Origin: Lancefieldella parvula
GTDB taxonomy: Bacteria; Actinomycetota; Coriobacteriia; Coriobacteriales; Atopobiaceae
Length of the DNA: 64,000 bases
Assembly: GCA_023300185.1 (NCBI GenBank)
Contig: CP097092.1
Span: forward strand, 1,054,001-1,118,000
Reading direction: 5' to 3'
The notes below the pieces were generated by a model, which was not told the DNA's origin, did no database searches, and saw only the letters and a list, made by a program, of their open reading frames with translations. The position numbers and the translations under genes are program-made. Positions 51,407 through 59,577 of this stretch are shown here, piece after piece; positions within the stretch are counted from its first letter, which is position 1; the number at the start of each line of letters is the position of its first letter.

Positions 51407-53290
51407 CTATGACCTTACGCGAGAAACCAGTGAACGAAGCATGGCGGACTCTGGTGATTTAAAGAGGATTGCCAAGCCATAGGTAACCAAAACAGCTGGA
51501 ATACCTGCAAAGATGCAATACAGCACGCCATAGAGCGCTCGGCCGTCTGGTACGCCAATAACGGCGCGCAGGCCCACCATAATAAGAAGTGCTGCAGCCG
51601 ATCCTGCCAGGCCAAAAAGAATTGAACGAACAAATGCAAACACCATGGACTTAAGTCCAATCTGACCAAGGTGCTTACGCAGGCTGATCAACATAATGGT
51701 ATCGATAACCACATAGAAGATGGCTGAAGTAGTTGCTACAAACATCATGCCAAAGTGAGAAGTACCCACCAGCAGCACTAAAACCTGCACGACAGAGCCA
51801 AGCGTTGCAGAAACAGCGTAGAGCGTCATACGACGCATAGCAGAGCAGACTTTTTGCAGGTACATGCCAATGCCATACAGAGGCAAAGCAAGCGACTGGC
51901 CAATCAAGAATTGCTGGGTTAACAGCAGTTGGTCTTCAGTGAACTTGCTTGCTCCAATAATAGAAACAAGAGGCATCGAGAAGATCATCAAGTACATCAT
52001 GAACGGCACGGTAAAGAAAAGAATCTGGTTGATACCGTGCTTGAAGTCCTTCTTGAACTGGTCCATATTCTCTTTTGCCCAGCTATCGGACAGCTCGGTA
52101 AAGAGGGCTGTGGTAATAGGCACCGTCAAAATGGAATATGGCAGCGTGTACCAAAGACGAGCGTACGCCGCAACGGAAGCGCCCGATGCAGAAACACTGA
52201 GCTGCGAGCTTGTCTGCACCGACATAGTTACAAACGTGGCAACCACAACAATCAGAGCAGGCGCGCCAATCTTAAGCGTCTCTTTAAGTGCGGGGTCTTT
52301 GAGGTTAATTCTCCACGAGAGCTTAATCCCCTTGCGCTTAAGTGACGGTACCTGAATCAGAACCTGAATCAAAACGCCCAGAGGATTTCCCAGCGCAAGA
52401 ATAAGAAGACCCAGCTCAGGATTAGTGTTGACCAAGAAAGCATACGCAAAGAACGATGCCGTAGTCACAAAGTTATTAAAAATAGGAGCCGCAGCTGGCC
52501 AGAGGTAGTCTCGCTCTGCATTCAAAACACCAGAGAAAATGGTGGAGAAGCAATACAGCATAACCTCGATGACAAAGAACCTAAAGAAGTACACTGCCAG
52601 CGTTGGATCAAAATCAGCACCTGCCGAGAAGGACTGTGTATACACCACTTCTGCGGCAAAGAAGAAACCTAAAACGGCAACAAGACCTGTTGCGACAACA
52701 ACAATGGAAAGCAGGTTGGAGGTATAGGCGTTTGCCTCATCCTGTCCAACCTTTTTCTTAATAGAGAGATATACCGGCAAGAAAGCTGTAGTGAGCATTC
52801 CTGCACCAACAAGCTCATAGAGCTGGTCAGGAAGGGTGTTTGCAATGGAATAGCAGCTTGCAAGAACAGTTGCACCCATAGCAAATGCCTGAGCCCAGGT
52901 TCTTAAGAAGCCCGTGATACGACTAATCAGAACAAGCACGCTCATCATAGAAGTAGAACGGCTCAAATCTTTCTGCTTAGAAGCATCCTCTTCATCAGAA
53001 GAAGCCTCTTCACTATAAGAATTACCTGCGTCGAAGTTGCCGTCTGACACAGAGCTGTTATCTGCCCCAGAGTCATCCTCTTCAGCAGCAACTTCCTCGA
53101 GCTTCTGACTTACAATCTGCTCAAAGGCTTCATCCTCAATTGGTTGATGAAACGTCTCTGGAACAACAATGGTGTCCACTACAGGAGGCTCTTCAAAGGT
53201 CTGATCAAGAGCCTTGCTCAGAGTTTCTTCAGATAAGGTTCCATCAGAAGACTCTGCTGAAAGTCGCATATGTTTGGGCTGATATGCCAC
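51407..53290 (-). CDS. murJ: Lipid II flippase MurJ with an acidic N-terminal extension
   Basis: MOP-family membrane protein that flips lipid II for peptidoglycan synthesis. The membrane core starts near residue 112 (STSMMSVLVLISRITGFLRTWAQAFAMG, the MviN/MurJ hallmark) and has about 14 helices to the end of the 627-residue chain. The first 110 residues are soluble, strongly acidic and probably disordered (EEVAAEEDDSGADNSS, SSDEEDASKQ), unlike the short N-terminus of E. coli MurJ. Its start overlaps the ybaK stop. The position between uvrA and uvrC reflects operon packing rather than shared function. Confidence 0.95.
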   Translation of the reverse strand: MAYQPKHMRLSAESSDGTLSEETLSKALDQTFEEPPVVDTIVVPETFHQPIEDEAFEQIVSQKLEEVAAEEDDSGADNSSVSDGNFDAGNSYSEEASSDEEDASKQKDLSRSTSMMSVLVLISRITGFLRTWAQAFAMGATVLASCYSIANTLPDQLYELVGAGMLTTAFLPVYLSIKKKVGQDEANAYTSNLLSIVVVATGLVAVLGFFFAAEVVYTQSFSAGADFDPTLAVYFFRFFVIEVMLYCFSTIFSGVLNAERDYLWPAAAPIFNNFVTTASFFAYAFLVNTNPELGLLILALGNPLGVLIQVLIQVPSLKRKGIKLSWRINLKDPALKETLKIGAPALIVVVATFVTMSVQTSSQLSVSASGASVAAYARLWYTLPYSILTVPITTALFTELSDSWAKENMDQFKKDFKHGINQILFFTVPFMMYLMIFSMPLVSIIGASKFTEDQLLLTQQFLIGQSLALPLYGIGMYLQKVCSAMRRMTLYAVSATLGSVVQVLVLLVGTSHFGMMFVATTSAIFYVVIDTIMLISLRKHLGQIGLKSMVFAFVRSILFGLAGSAAALLIMVGLRAVIGVPDGRALYGVLYCIFAGIPAVLVTYGLAILFKSPESAMLRSLVSRVRS

Positions 53291-53799
53291 TAGTGCACCT
53301 CGCGAACAATATCTGCAAACGTAGCCGATACAAATGAAGCTAAATCTTCTGGAGAAAGCGTCAAACTGAGTCCGCGTTTTCCACCAGAGATATGGATGAG
53401 CTCAAAAAGCTGAGCGGTCTCGTCAATTATAGTGGGAAACTGCTTTTTCATACCAACGGGAGTGCAGCCACCACGCACATAACCCGTTAAACCCTCAAGC
53501 TCTTTAACAGGCAGCATGGAAAGGTTCTTTTGACCGGATGCTGCTGCAGCCTTCTTAAGATCAAGCTCTTGATCTACAGGAATGCAGCACACCACATGCT
53601 CTCCGCTTGAAGACACGCAGACAAGTGTTTTGAACGCAGCGTCTGGATCTTCTCCAAGCATCTCTGCAATATGAGTTCCCAACTCACCAGAAGGAACGTC
53701 TTCGTCCACCTCGTAAGATTGGAGCTCGTAAGCAATGCCGGCAGCATCAAGCTCCCTCATGGCATTTGTCTTTTGAACCTTTGCTGTTTTTCTCGCCAT
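53290..53799 (-). CDS. ybaK: Cys-tRNA(Pro)/Cys-tRNA(Cys) deacylase, YbaK/EbsC family
   Basis: Editing-domain protein that hydrolyses mischarged Cys-tRNA(Pro). It has 169 residues, the family size, with the motifs VFKTLVC-type text (AAFKTLVCVSSSGEHVVCCIPV), LDLKKAAAASGQK and GYVRGGCTPVGMKK with its conserved lysines. The gap to uvrA upstream is one base and the overlap with murJ one base. Substrate follows the family and is not proven here. Confidence 0.93.
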   Translation of the reverse strand: MARKTAKVQKTNAMRELDAAGIAYELQSYEVDEDVPSGELGTHIAEMLGEDPDAAFKTLVCVSSSGEHVVCCIPVDQELDLKKAAAASGQKNLSMLPVKELEGLTGYVRGGCTPVGMKKQFPTIIDETAQLFELIHISGGKRGLSLTLSPEDLASFVSATFADIVREVH

Positions 53800-53800
53800 G

Positions 53801-56695
53801 TTATGCGCGCTTCTTCTGAGCTTTTTTCTCTGCAGCTAGACGTGCATTATCACGGTCTAGAATCTCTTTGAGGAACTTGCCGGTGTGACTTTCTGGAGTT
53901 GCCGCAACCTTTTCTGGCGTACCGGAAACAACTACCGTTCCTCCGCCGTCGCCACCCTCTGGACCCATGTCAATAATGCGATCAGCCATCTTAATGACAT
54001 CCAGGTTGTGCTCAATAACAAGAACGGTGTTGCCCGCATCAACAAGACGCTCAAGAACAACAATAAGCTGTCTGACATCCTCAAAATGAAGGCCAGTTGT
54101 TGGCTCGTCCAGAATATAAAGAGTTTTACCAGTCTGCTGACGGTGAAGCTCTTTTGCAAGCTTAACGCGCTGCGCCTCGCCACCAGAAAGCGTAGTTGCT
54201 GGTTGACCAAGGTGAATGTAGCCAAGACCAACATCGTGGAGAGTCTGCAGCTTGTTCTTAATGCGAGGAATATTTGCAAAGAACGCTAGCGCCTCATGAA
54301 CCGTCATGTCAAGCACGTCGGAGACAGACTTGCCGTGATAGAGAATCTCGAGCGTCTCGCGGTTATAGCGCTTGCCATGGCAGACCTCGCAAGGAACGTA
54401 GACGTCAGGCAGGAAGTTCATCTCAATCTTGATCTGGCCGTCGCCCTTACAAGCCTCGCAGCGGCCTCCCTGGACGTTAAACGAGAAACGACCAGCTGAG
54501 TAACCACGAGCACGAGACTCTGGGACTGAAGCATACAATGCGCGCAGGTCATCCCAAAGGCCAATATAGGTTGCTGGATTAGAACGAGGCGTTCTTCCAA
54601 TAGGACTCTGGTCAATATCAATGACCTTATCGATAAGATCGACGCCTTCAAGCTTTTTATACTCTCCCACCACACGCTTTGAATGCTGAACAGCATTGGT
54701 AAGCGCGGGAGCAAGGGTATCGGTAACCAAAGAAGACTTACCAGAGCCAGAAACACCTGTGACTACTGTCAATGTGCCCAGCTCGATAGCGGCGGAAACG
54801 TTCTTAAGGTTGTTAGCGCTAGCTCCTGTAATCTTGATTTTTCCGCGACCAGGCTTACGACGAGCCTCTGGCAGCCTAATCTGCTTCTTTCCCGTGAGAT
54901 ACGCACCTGTGATGGAATCAGGGTTTTCAACAATCTCTTCTGGAGTGCCAGCAGCAACAACGTGACCACCAAGCTCACCGGCGCCGGGACCCATGTCAAT
55001 AACGTAGTCAGCTGCGCGAATGGTATCTTCATCGTGCTCGACAACAAGTACGGTATTACCGCGGTCTCTGAGCTGCTTGAGCGTCTCAATGAGGCGGTTA
55101 TTGTCTCTTTGATGCAGACCAATGGAAGGCTCGTCCAGAATGTAGAGAACGCCCATAAGGCCAGCGCCAATCTGAGTTGCCAGGCGAATACGCTGGGCTT
55201 CTCCACCAGAAAGCGATGCTGCTGCACGAGAAAGCGTGAGGTAATCCAAGCCAACGTTTACCAAGAACTGTAGCCTTGCCACGATCTCTTTGACGATAGG
55301 ACCTGCAATAACCTTCTGACGGTCAGTAATAGTCAGCTGCTTGAAGAACTCCAGTGACTCCTTACAAGAGAGTTCACAAACCTCCCAGATGTTCTTCTCG
55401 CCAACGGTGACAGAAAGAATTTCTGGCTTTAAGCGAGCTCCGTGGCAGGTTGTACAAGGCATCTCGCGAATGTACTTCTCAAGATGCGTCTTCATATTTT
55501 CTGACGTGGTCTCTTGATACTTGTCAAAAAGAATCTTTCTGACGCCAGAGAACGTAGTAAACCAGTGCGTATTGCGGCCGTCGCGCGTCTTGTAGTCAAC
55601 GCGAATCTTAGTTGAACCAAGACCACCGAGAAGGGCGTCTTGCACCTTCTTAGGCAGCTTGTTCCAAGGTGTTGTATCAGACACGTCAAAATGCTTGCAG
55701 ACTGCAGACAAAATCTGAGGATAGTAATTGGAGTGGCCAAAGAGGCTTCCAAAAACGCCCTCTGATACGGACAGCTTTGGATCAGCAATGAGTGCCGCAG
55801 CATCAATAATTTTACGAGTTCCTAGGCCGTCGCAGTCAGGACAGGCGCCGTAAGGAGCGTTGAAGGAGAAATCACGAGGCTGCAGGTCATCCATAGAGTG
55901 ACCGTGAATAGGACAAGCAAGCGCCAGCGAGTACTGCAAGAGCTCTTCTGGCATAGTCTCTGGATTGGATTTATCGGCCAGGAGCAATATGCCTACCTTG
56001 CCCTGGGCAAGCTTGGTTGCCTGCTCAACGCCTTCAACAATGCGGCCCAAAGAATCAGGACGGATGACAATACGGTCAACAACCACCTCAATATCGTGCT
56101 TGAGGGTTTTACCCAGCGTGATTTCTTCATCAAGCTCACGCACAACGCCGTCAACACGAACGCGAGAAAATCCTTCTTTGCGCAGGTCTTCAAAGAGCTT
56201 GACGTACTCGCCCTTGCGACCCAAAACAACAGGAGCCAGGACATAAGCTCTGCGTCCCTGACCAGCCTCGAGGATTTTATCGGCAACCTGATCTGTTGTC
56301 TGGCGCTCAATAACGCGACCGCACTCAGGGCAGTGAGGAGTACCCATGCGAGCATACAAAAGACGCAGATAATCGTAGATTTCTGTAACGGTACCGACGG
56401 TAGAGCGAGGATTTCTGGAAGTGGTCTTCTGGTCAATAGACACCGCTGGAGAAAGGCCATCAATAGAGTCAAGGTCTGGCTTATCCATCTGTCCCAAGAA
56501 CTGACGGGCATAGCTGGACAAGGACTCAACGTAGCGGCGCTGTCCCTCTGCGTAAATGGTGTCAAAGGCAAGACTTGACTTGCCCGAACCAGAAAGTCCC
56601 GTAATAACTACCAGCTGATCACGAGGGATATCAATATCAATATCTTGCAGGTTGTGCTCTCGTGCACCACGGATAGCAATTTTGCTTGAAGCCAT
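53801..56695 (-). CDS. uvrA: Excinuclease ABC subunit A
   Basis: ATP-dependent damage sensor of nucleotide excision repair, 964 residues. It has two ABC ATPase modules: the first with Walker A GLSGSGKSSLAF, the second with GVSGSGKSSLVT. Signatures are LSGGEAQRIRLA and LSGGEAQRVKLA. Zinc-binding clusters are seen in HCPECG with later CPIHGHS/ACPDCDG and in GGRCEACKGDG...PCEVCHGKRY. It is first in the run uvrA-ybaK-murJ-uvrC. Confidence 0.98.
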   Translation of the reverse strand: MASSKIAIRGAREHNLQDIDIDIPRDQLVVITGLSGSGKSSLAFDTIYAEGQRRYVESLSSYARQFLGQMDKPDLDSIDGLSPAVSIDQKTTSRNPRSTVGTVTEIYDYLRLLYARMGTPHCPECGRVIERQTTDQVADKILEAGQGRRAYVLAPVVLGRKGEYVKLFEDLRKEGFSRVRVDGVVRELDEEITLGKTLKHDIEVVVDRIVIRPDSLGRIVEGVEQATKLAQGKVGILLLADKSNPETMPEELLQYSLALACPIHGHSMDDLQPRDFSFNAPYGACPDCDGLGTRKIIDAAALIADPKLSVSEGVFGSLFGHSNYYPQILSAVCKHFDVSDTTPWNKLPKKVQDALLGGLGSTKIRVDYKTRDGRNTHWFTTFSGVRKILFDKYQETTSENMKTHLEKYIREMPCTTCHGARLKPEILSVTVGEKNIWEVCELSCKESLEFFKQLTITDRQKVIAGPIVKEIVARLQFLVNVGLDYLTLSRAAASLSGGEAQRIRLATQIGAGLMGVLYILDEPSIGLHQRDNNRLIETLKQLRDRGNTVLVVEHDEDTIRAADYVIDMGPGAGELGGHVVAAGTPEEIVENPDSITGAYLTGKKQIRLPEARRKPGRGKIKITGASANNLKNVSAAIELGTLTVVTGVSGSGKSSLVTDTLAPALTNAVQHSKRVVGEYKKLEGVDLIDKVIDIDQSPIGRTPRSNPATYIGLWDDLRALYASVPESRARGYSAGRFSFNVQGGRCEACKGDGQIKIEMNFLPDVYVPCEVCHGKRYNRETLEILYHGKSVSDVLDMTVHEALAFFANIPRIKNKLQTLHDVGLGYIHLGQPATTLSGGEAQRVKLAKELHRQQTGKTLYILDEPTTGLHFEDVRQLIVVLERLVDAGNTVLVIEHNLDVIKMADRIIDMGPEGGDGGGTVVVSGTPEKVAATPESHTGKFLKEILDRDNARLAAEKKAQKKRA

Positions 56696-56762
56696 AGTTC
56701 CTCACATAACCAGTTTGACATGCGTATTTCTTTTATGCGCCAATTGCCAAACAACAGAAAAC

Positions 56763-56803
56763 AACATCAGTACACAGATGTGATTTGTGCGTACTGATGT
56801 TCT
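56763..56803 (-). terminator. yhcH terminator overlapping a LexA-like half
   Basis: An inverted repeat AACATCAGTAC / GTACTGATGTT lies between yhcH and uvrA, with a minus-strand tail rich in T (GTTTTCTGTTGTTT). The word GAACATCAGTAC (56791-56802, minus strand) also resembles the SOS box GAACnnnnGTTC with one mismatch, but the hairpin explains it equally well. Confidence 0.6.
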
Positions 56804-56848
56804 AGTATACCCAAGATAGTGCCGCCAAAACACGGCAAGCGCGCTTCC

Positions 56849-57310
56849 CTATTTAATGCGAACCTTCATCACAGCTTTTTTGAGCTTTGAGCCAGATTTC
56901 TCCAGCGTACAGCCTGGCTTGTGAGCATCAGATGGAGGTGTCACCAGAAAATCACCTGCGTGCAAGGTAACCCATGTCTCTTCTCCAGGATTGGTGTAAG
57001 CACCAAAATCAGCATCAAAATTAAATTCACCCTTAAGAACACACTGCTCAAGAGGGGCAACAGCGATGCTTTCGGTGCCAGAAATAACCACATGAATATC
57101 AGCGTAAATCTTATGAGCCTCATAGTCCTTCTCGCCAGGAAGAGCGGGTTCAAACTCCATGACGTTCACAAAGACGTTATCTCCATCAATTTCTGTTTTG
57201 CCCAAAGGCAGCTCGTCCAGATTGTGGGTTGCTAGAAACTCCGCAGCACAAGCCATATATTTCTGACCAAAGTCATTCTCAGATAAATTCTTAATTGACG
57301 AGAAAATCAT
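56849..57310 (-). CDS. YhcH/NanQ-type beta-barrel protein, probable sialic acid anomerase
   Basis: Cupin-like protein of 153 residues, the size of YhcH/YjgK/YiaL proteins. Family text includes YEAHKIYADIHVVISG and FLVTPPSDAHKPGC with the metal-binding His and Glu. In E. coli YhcH (NanQ) is encoded with nanATEK and speeds sialic acid anomer conversion. Here it is about 9 kb from the sialic acid operon on the same strand, apparently transcribed alone. Role inferred from family and this proximity. Confidence 0.88.
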   Translation of the reverse strand: MIFSSIKNLSENDFGQKYMACAAEFLATHNLDELPLGKTEIDGDNVFVNVMEFEPALPGEKDYEAHKIYADIHVVISGTESIAVAPLEQCVLKGEFNFDADFGAYTNPGEETWVTLHAGDFLVTPPSDAHKPGCTLEKSGSKLKKAVMKVRIK

Positions 57311-57428
57311 GTGAACCTCCTACGTTCAGCTAAAGTACGCCGAAAAGATTATAGCTATCTCGTTTGCCATAAAGTTCTATGGGTAGAATTAAGTAGTTAC
57401 TGCATACAACTGCTACATAAGGAGAGAC

Positions 57429-58277
57429 ATGGCAGACGTAGATATTGATCGCGAGGCGCTTCGTAAAGAAATTGACGCCGCACTTCACGGTAAAAAGAAA
57501 GAGCCACAGCCACCTGCCGGCTTTGAACTCAATCAACACTCAAGCGTTAAGCACGTTATTGGCGTTGTTTCTGGCAAAGGTGGTGTTGGTAAGTCCTTTG
57601 TCACCGGCATTCTTGCTACTAACCTTGCTCGCGCAGGTAAGCGTGTTGGTATTCTTGACGGCGATATTACCGGACCTTCAATTCCTCGTATGTTTGGCAT
57701 CTCTGATGAGCGCTCTTACGGCGTTGAAGAGCAGCTTATTCCTATCGAGGACGCAAACGGTATCAAGATTATGAGCGCTAACCTGGTGCTTCAAAACGAA
57801 ACCGATCCTGTTCTCTGGAGAGGCCCTGTTGTTGCTGGTGCTATTCAGCAGTTCTACAGCCAGTGCAACTGGGGTGACCTGGATTACCTGCTTATTGATA
57901 TGCCTCCAGGAACAGGCGATGTTGCGCTGACGGTATTCCAGTCCCTTCCTGTTGAGGGCGTTGTAATTGTTTCTTCTCCACAAGATCTGGTCCAGATGGT
58001 TGTGGGCAAGGCAGTTCGCATGGCAGAAATGATGCATGTACCTGTGCTTGGTTTGATTGAGAATATGGCATACATCACCTGTCCTCACTGTGATGAGCGC
58101 ATTGAACCTTACGGTCCATCAAAGCTTGCCGAGACTGCAGCGGCATTTAACCTCAAGCCTTTAGGACAGCTTCCTATGGATGCAACCTTTGCGCAGATTG
58201 CCGATAAGGGAACCTTTAGTACCGAGCTTCCTGAAGGCCTTGTTCCTGACGCTACACAAAGCGTTCTTGACCTGTAA
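57429..58277 (+). CDS. Mrp/NBP35 family iron-sulfur carrier P-loop ATPase
   Basis: Cytosolic ATPase of 282 residues that holds and transfers [4Fe-4S] clusters. The deviant Walker A is VVSGKGGVGKSFVTG near residue 47; DGDITGPSIPRMFG and LLIDMPPGTGD follow. The cluster ligand pair is in CPHCDER near residue 219. AAGGAGAGAC supports the start. It could help mature iron-sulfur enzymes such as the Elp3 radical SAM protein, but nothing in the sequence links them. Confidence 0.95.
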   Translation: MADVDIDREALRKEIDAALHGKKKEPQPPAGFELNQHSSVKHVIGVVSGKGGVGKSFVTGILATNLARAGKRVGILDGDITGPSIPRMFGISDERSYGVEEQLIPIEDANGIKIMSANLVLQNETDPVLWRGPVVAGAIQQFYSQCNWGDLDYLLIDMPPGTGDVALTVFQSLPVEGVVIVSSPQDLVQMVVGKAVRMAEMMHVPVLGLIENMAYITCPHCDERIEPYGPSKLAETAAAFNLKPLGQLPMDATFAQIADKGTFSTELPEGLVPDATQSVLDL

Positions 58278-58322
58278 GTCCCAGAAGCTGGTGCTTACAC
58301 AACACAAAAGGTAATTCTTACT

Positions 58323-59576
58323 ATGGCTCAAACAACGCGCATTAAAGAACGACAAGCAGCACAGGCTCAGCGTATTAAGCAAGCTCAGGCGTTCATGGTG
58401 CCAGACAACATTGATGTAGCAATTCTAGGTGGCGGCGCAGCAGGACTCTGCGCTGCCATCACTGCTGCTGAGGCTCTTGGTGCCAATAAGCACGTTATCG
58501 TCTTTGAAAAAGCGCTAGAGAGTGGCAGAACTATCCTGGCAACAGGCGGAGGTCGTTGTAACTTTACCAATGCAGATTTGAGCTTTGAGAATTTCTCTCA
58601 TCCAGAGTTTATTCAGGCCGTTTGCAGAGATAAGGACACCTTCCTTGCAGACATTCTCTCTTTCTTTAGATCCAGCGGTCTTGCGTGGGCAACTGAAGAC
58701 GAGGGCAGAATGTACCCGCTTACCAGGCAAGCAAGCTCCATCCAGTCACTGTTGCTCAGACGTGCCCAAAAAGCTGGCGTGCAATTTGCCCTAGGACGAG
58801 AAGTCACTTCGGTAAAACCCCAGCACAATGGCTTCACCGTTACCTTTCAAGAATGCTTTGCTGGCGAGAAAACCTACAAGGTCCACGCATCAACAGTAAT
58901 CCTAGCTACTGGCGGGCTCACAACCACAAATCTTGCAGAGAGCCTTGACTTGCAGACCACCTCACTGCGACCGGGACTTTGTGCACTCACCTGCAAGCCT
59001 GAGCCCCCAACAAGCCTTGATGGAAAGCGCGTTCGAGCACACGCAGCTCTTTTAAGAGACGGAGCTGTGCTCAAACAGGAATCTGGTGAGCTTCTTTTTA
59101 GGTCATTTGGACTCTCGGGCATCATGATTTTCAACTTGTCTCGCACAGCCCTGCCTGGTGATGTGCTTGAGATTGACCTTCTCCCCCAGCTTACGGAAGA
59201 GGAAGTTGCAGCAGCTGTAGAAGCTCACACCACCGACGGTCTTCTCGACCCACAGATTGCTACTTACCTGGGTGCTCATGACTCAGTTGAAGCCACAGTT
59301 GCCAAGGCTCACAAAATGGCCTTTACCGTTACGGGTACGTCTTCCAAAGTTGTCCCTCAGGTCTGTATTGGTGGAATTTCCATCAATCAAGTAGACTCAA
59401 TCACTCTTGAAGCGCATGACATTCCTGGTCTGTTTATCGCTGGAGAAGCTCTTGACATTGATGCTCAATGTGGAGGATTTAACCTCTCGTGGGCGTGGAA
59501 GAGCGGTATGGTTGCCGGTCTGGCTGCCGCGAAAAGCGCTGGTCAGAATTACGAATCACTGAAAGAGGACAACTAA
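58323..59576 (+). CDS. HI0933/BaiN-family flavoprotein
   Basis: NAD(P)/FAD-dependent oxidoreductase of 417 residues. It has an N-terminal FAD motif (VAILGGGAAGLCAAITAAEA, about residues 29-48), ATGGGRCNFTNAD, and a C-terminal GEALDIDAQCGGFNLSWAW that closes the FAD site. This layout is diagnostic for the HI0933 (YhiN/BaiN) family, whose physiological reaction is usually unknown; BaiN acts on bile acids in Clostridium scindens. No substrate is assigned. The next flavoprotein gene starts one base after the stop, so both are one operon. Confidence 0.9.
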   Translation: MAQTTRIKERQAAQAQRIKQAQAFMVPDNIDVAILGGGAAGLCAAITAAEALGANKHVIVFEKALESGRTILATGGGRCNFTNADLSFENFSHPEFIQAVCRDKDTFLADILSFFRSSGLAWATEDEGRMYPLTRQASSIQSLLLRRAQKAGVQFALGREVTSVKPQHNGFTVTFQECFAGEKTYKVHASTVILATGGLTTTNLAESLDLQTTSLRPGLCALTCKPEPPTSLDGKRVRAHAALLRDGAVLKQESGELLFRSFGLSGIMIFNLSRTALPGDVLEIDLLPQLTEEEVAAAVEAHTTDGLLDPQIATYLGAHDSVEATVAKAHKMAFTVTGTSSKVVPQVCIGGISINQVDSITLEAHDIPGLFIAGEALDIDAQCGGFNLSWAWKSGMVAGLAAAKSAGQNYESLKEDN

Positions 59577-59577
59577 C

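Noticed and set aside
56791..56802. Firm LexA box upstream of uvrA
   Set aside because: The same bases form one arm of a terminator-like hairpin after yhcH, so the match may be incidental.
5621..58870. GGCGAGAA as a Chi or FtsK-orienting (KOPS/SRS) site
   Set aside because: Copies are nearly equal on both strands (15 versus 17) and occur as inverted pairs in terminators, unlike polar motifs. Not fully excluded without the whole genome.
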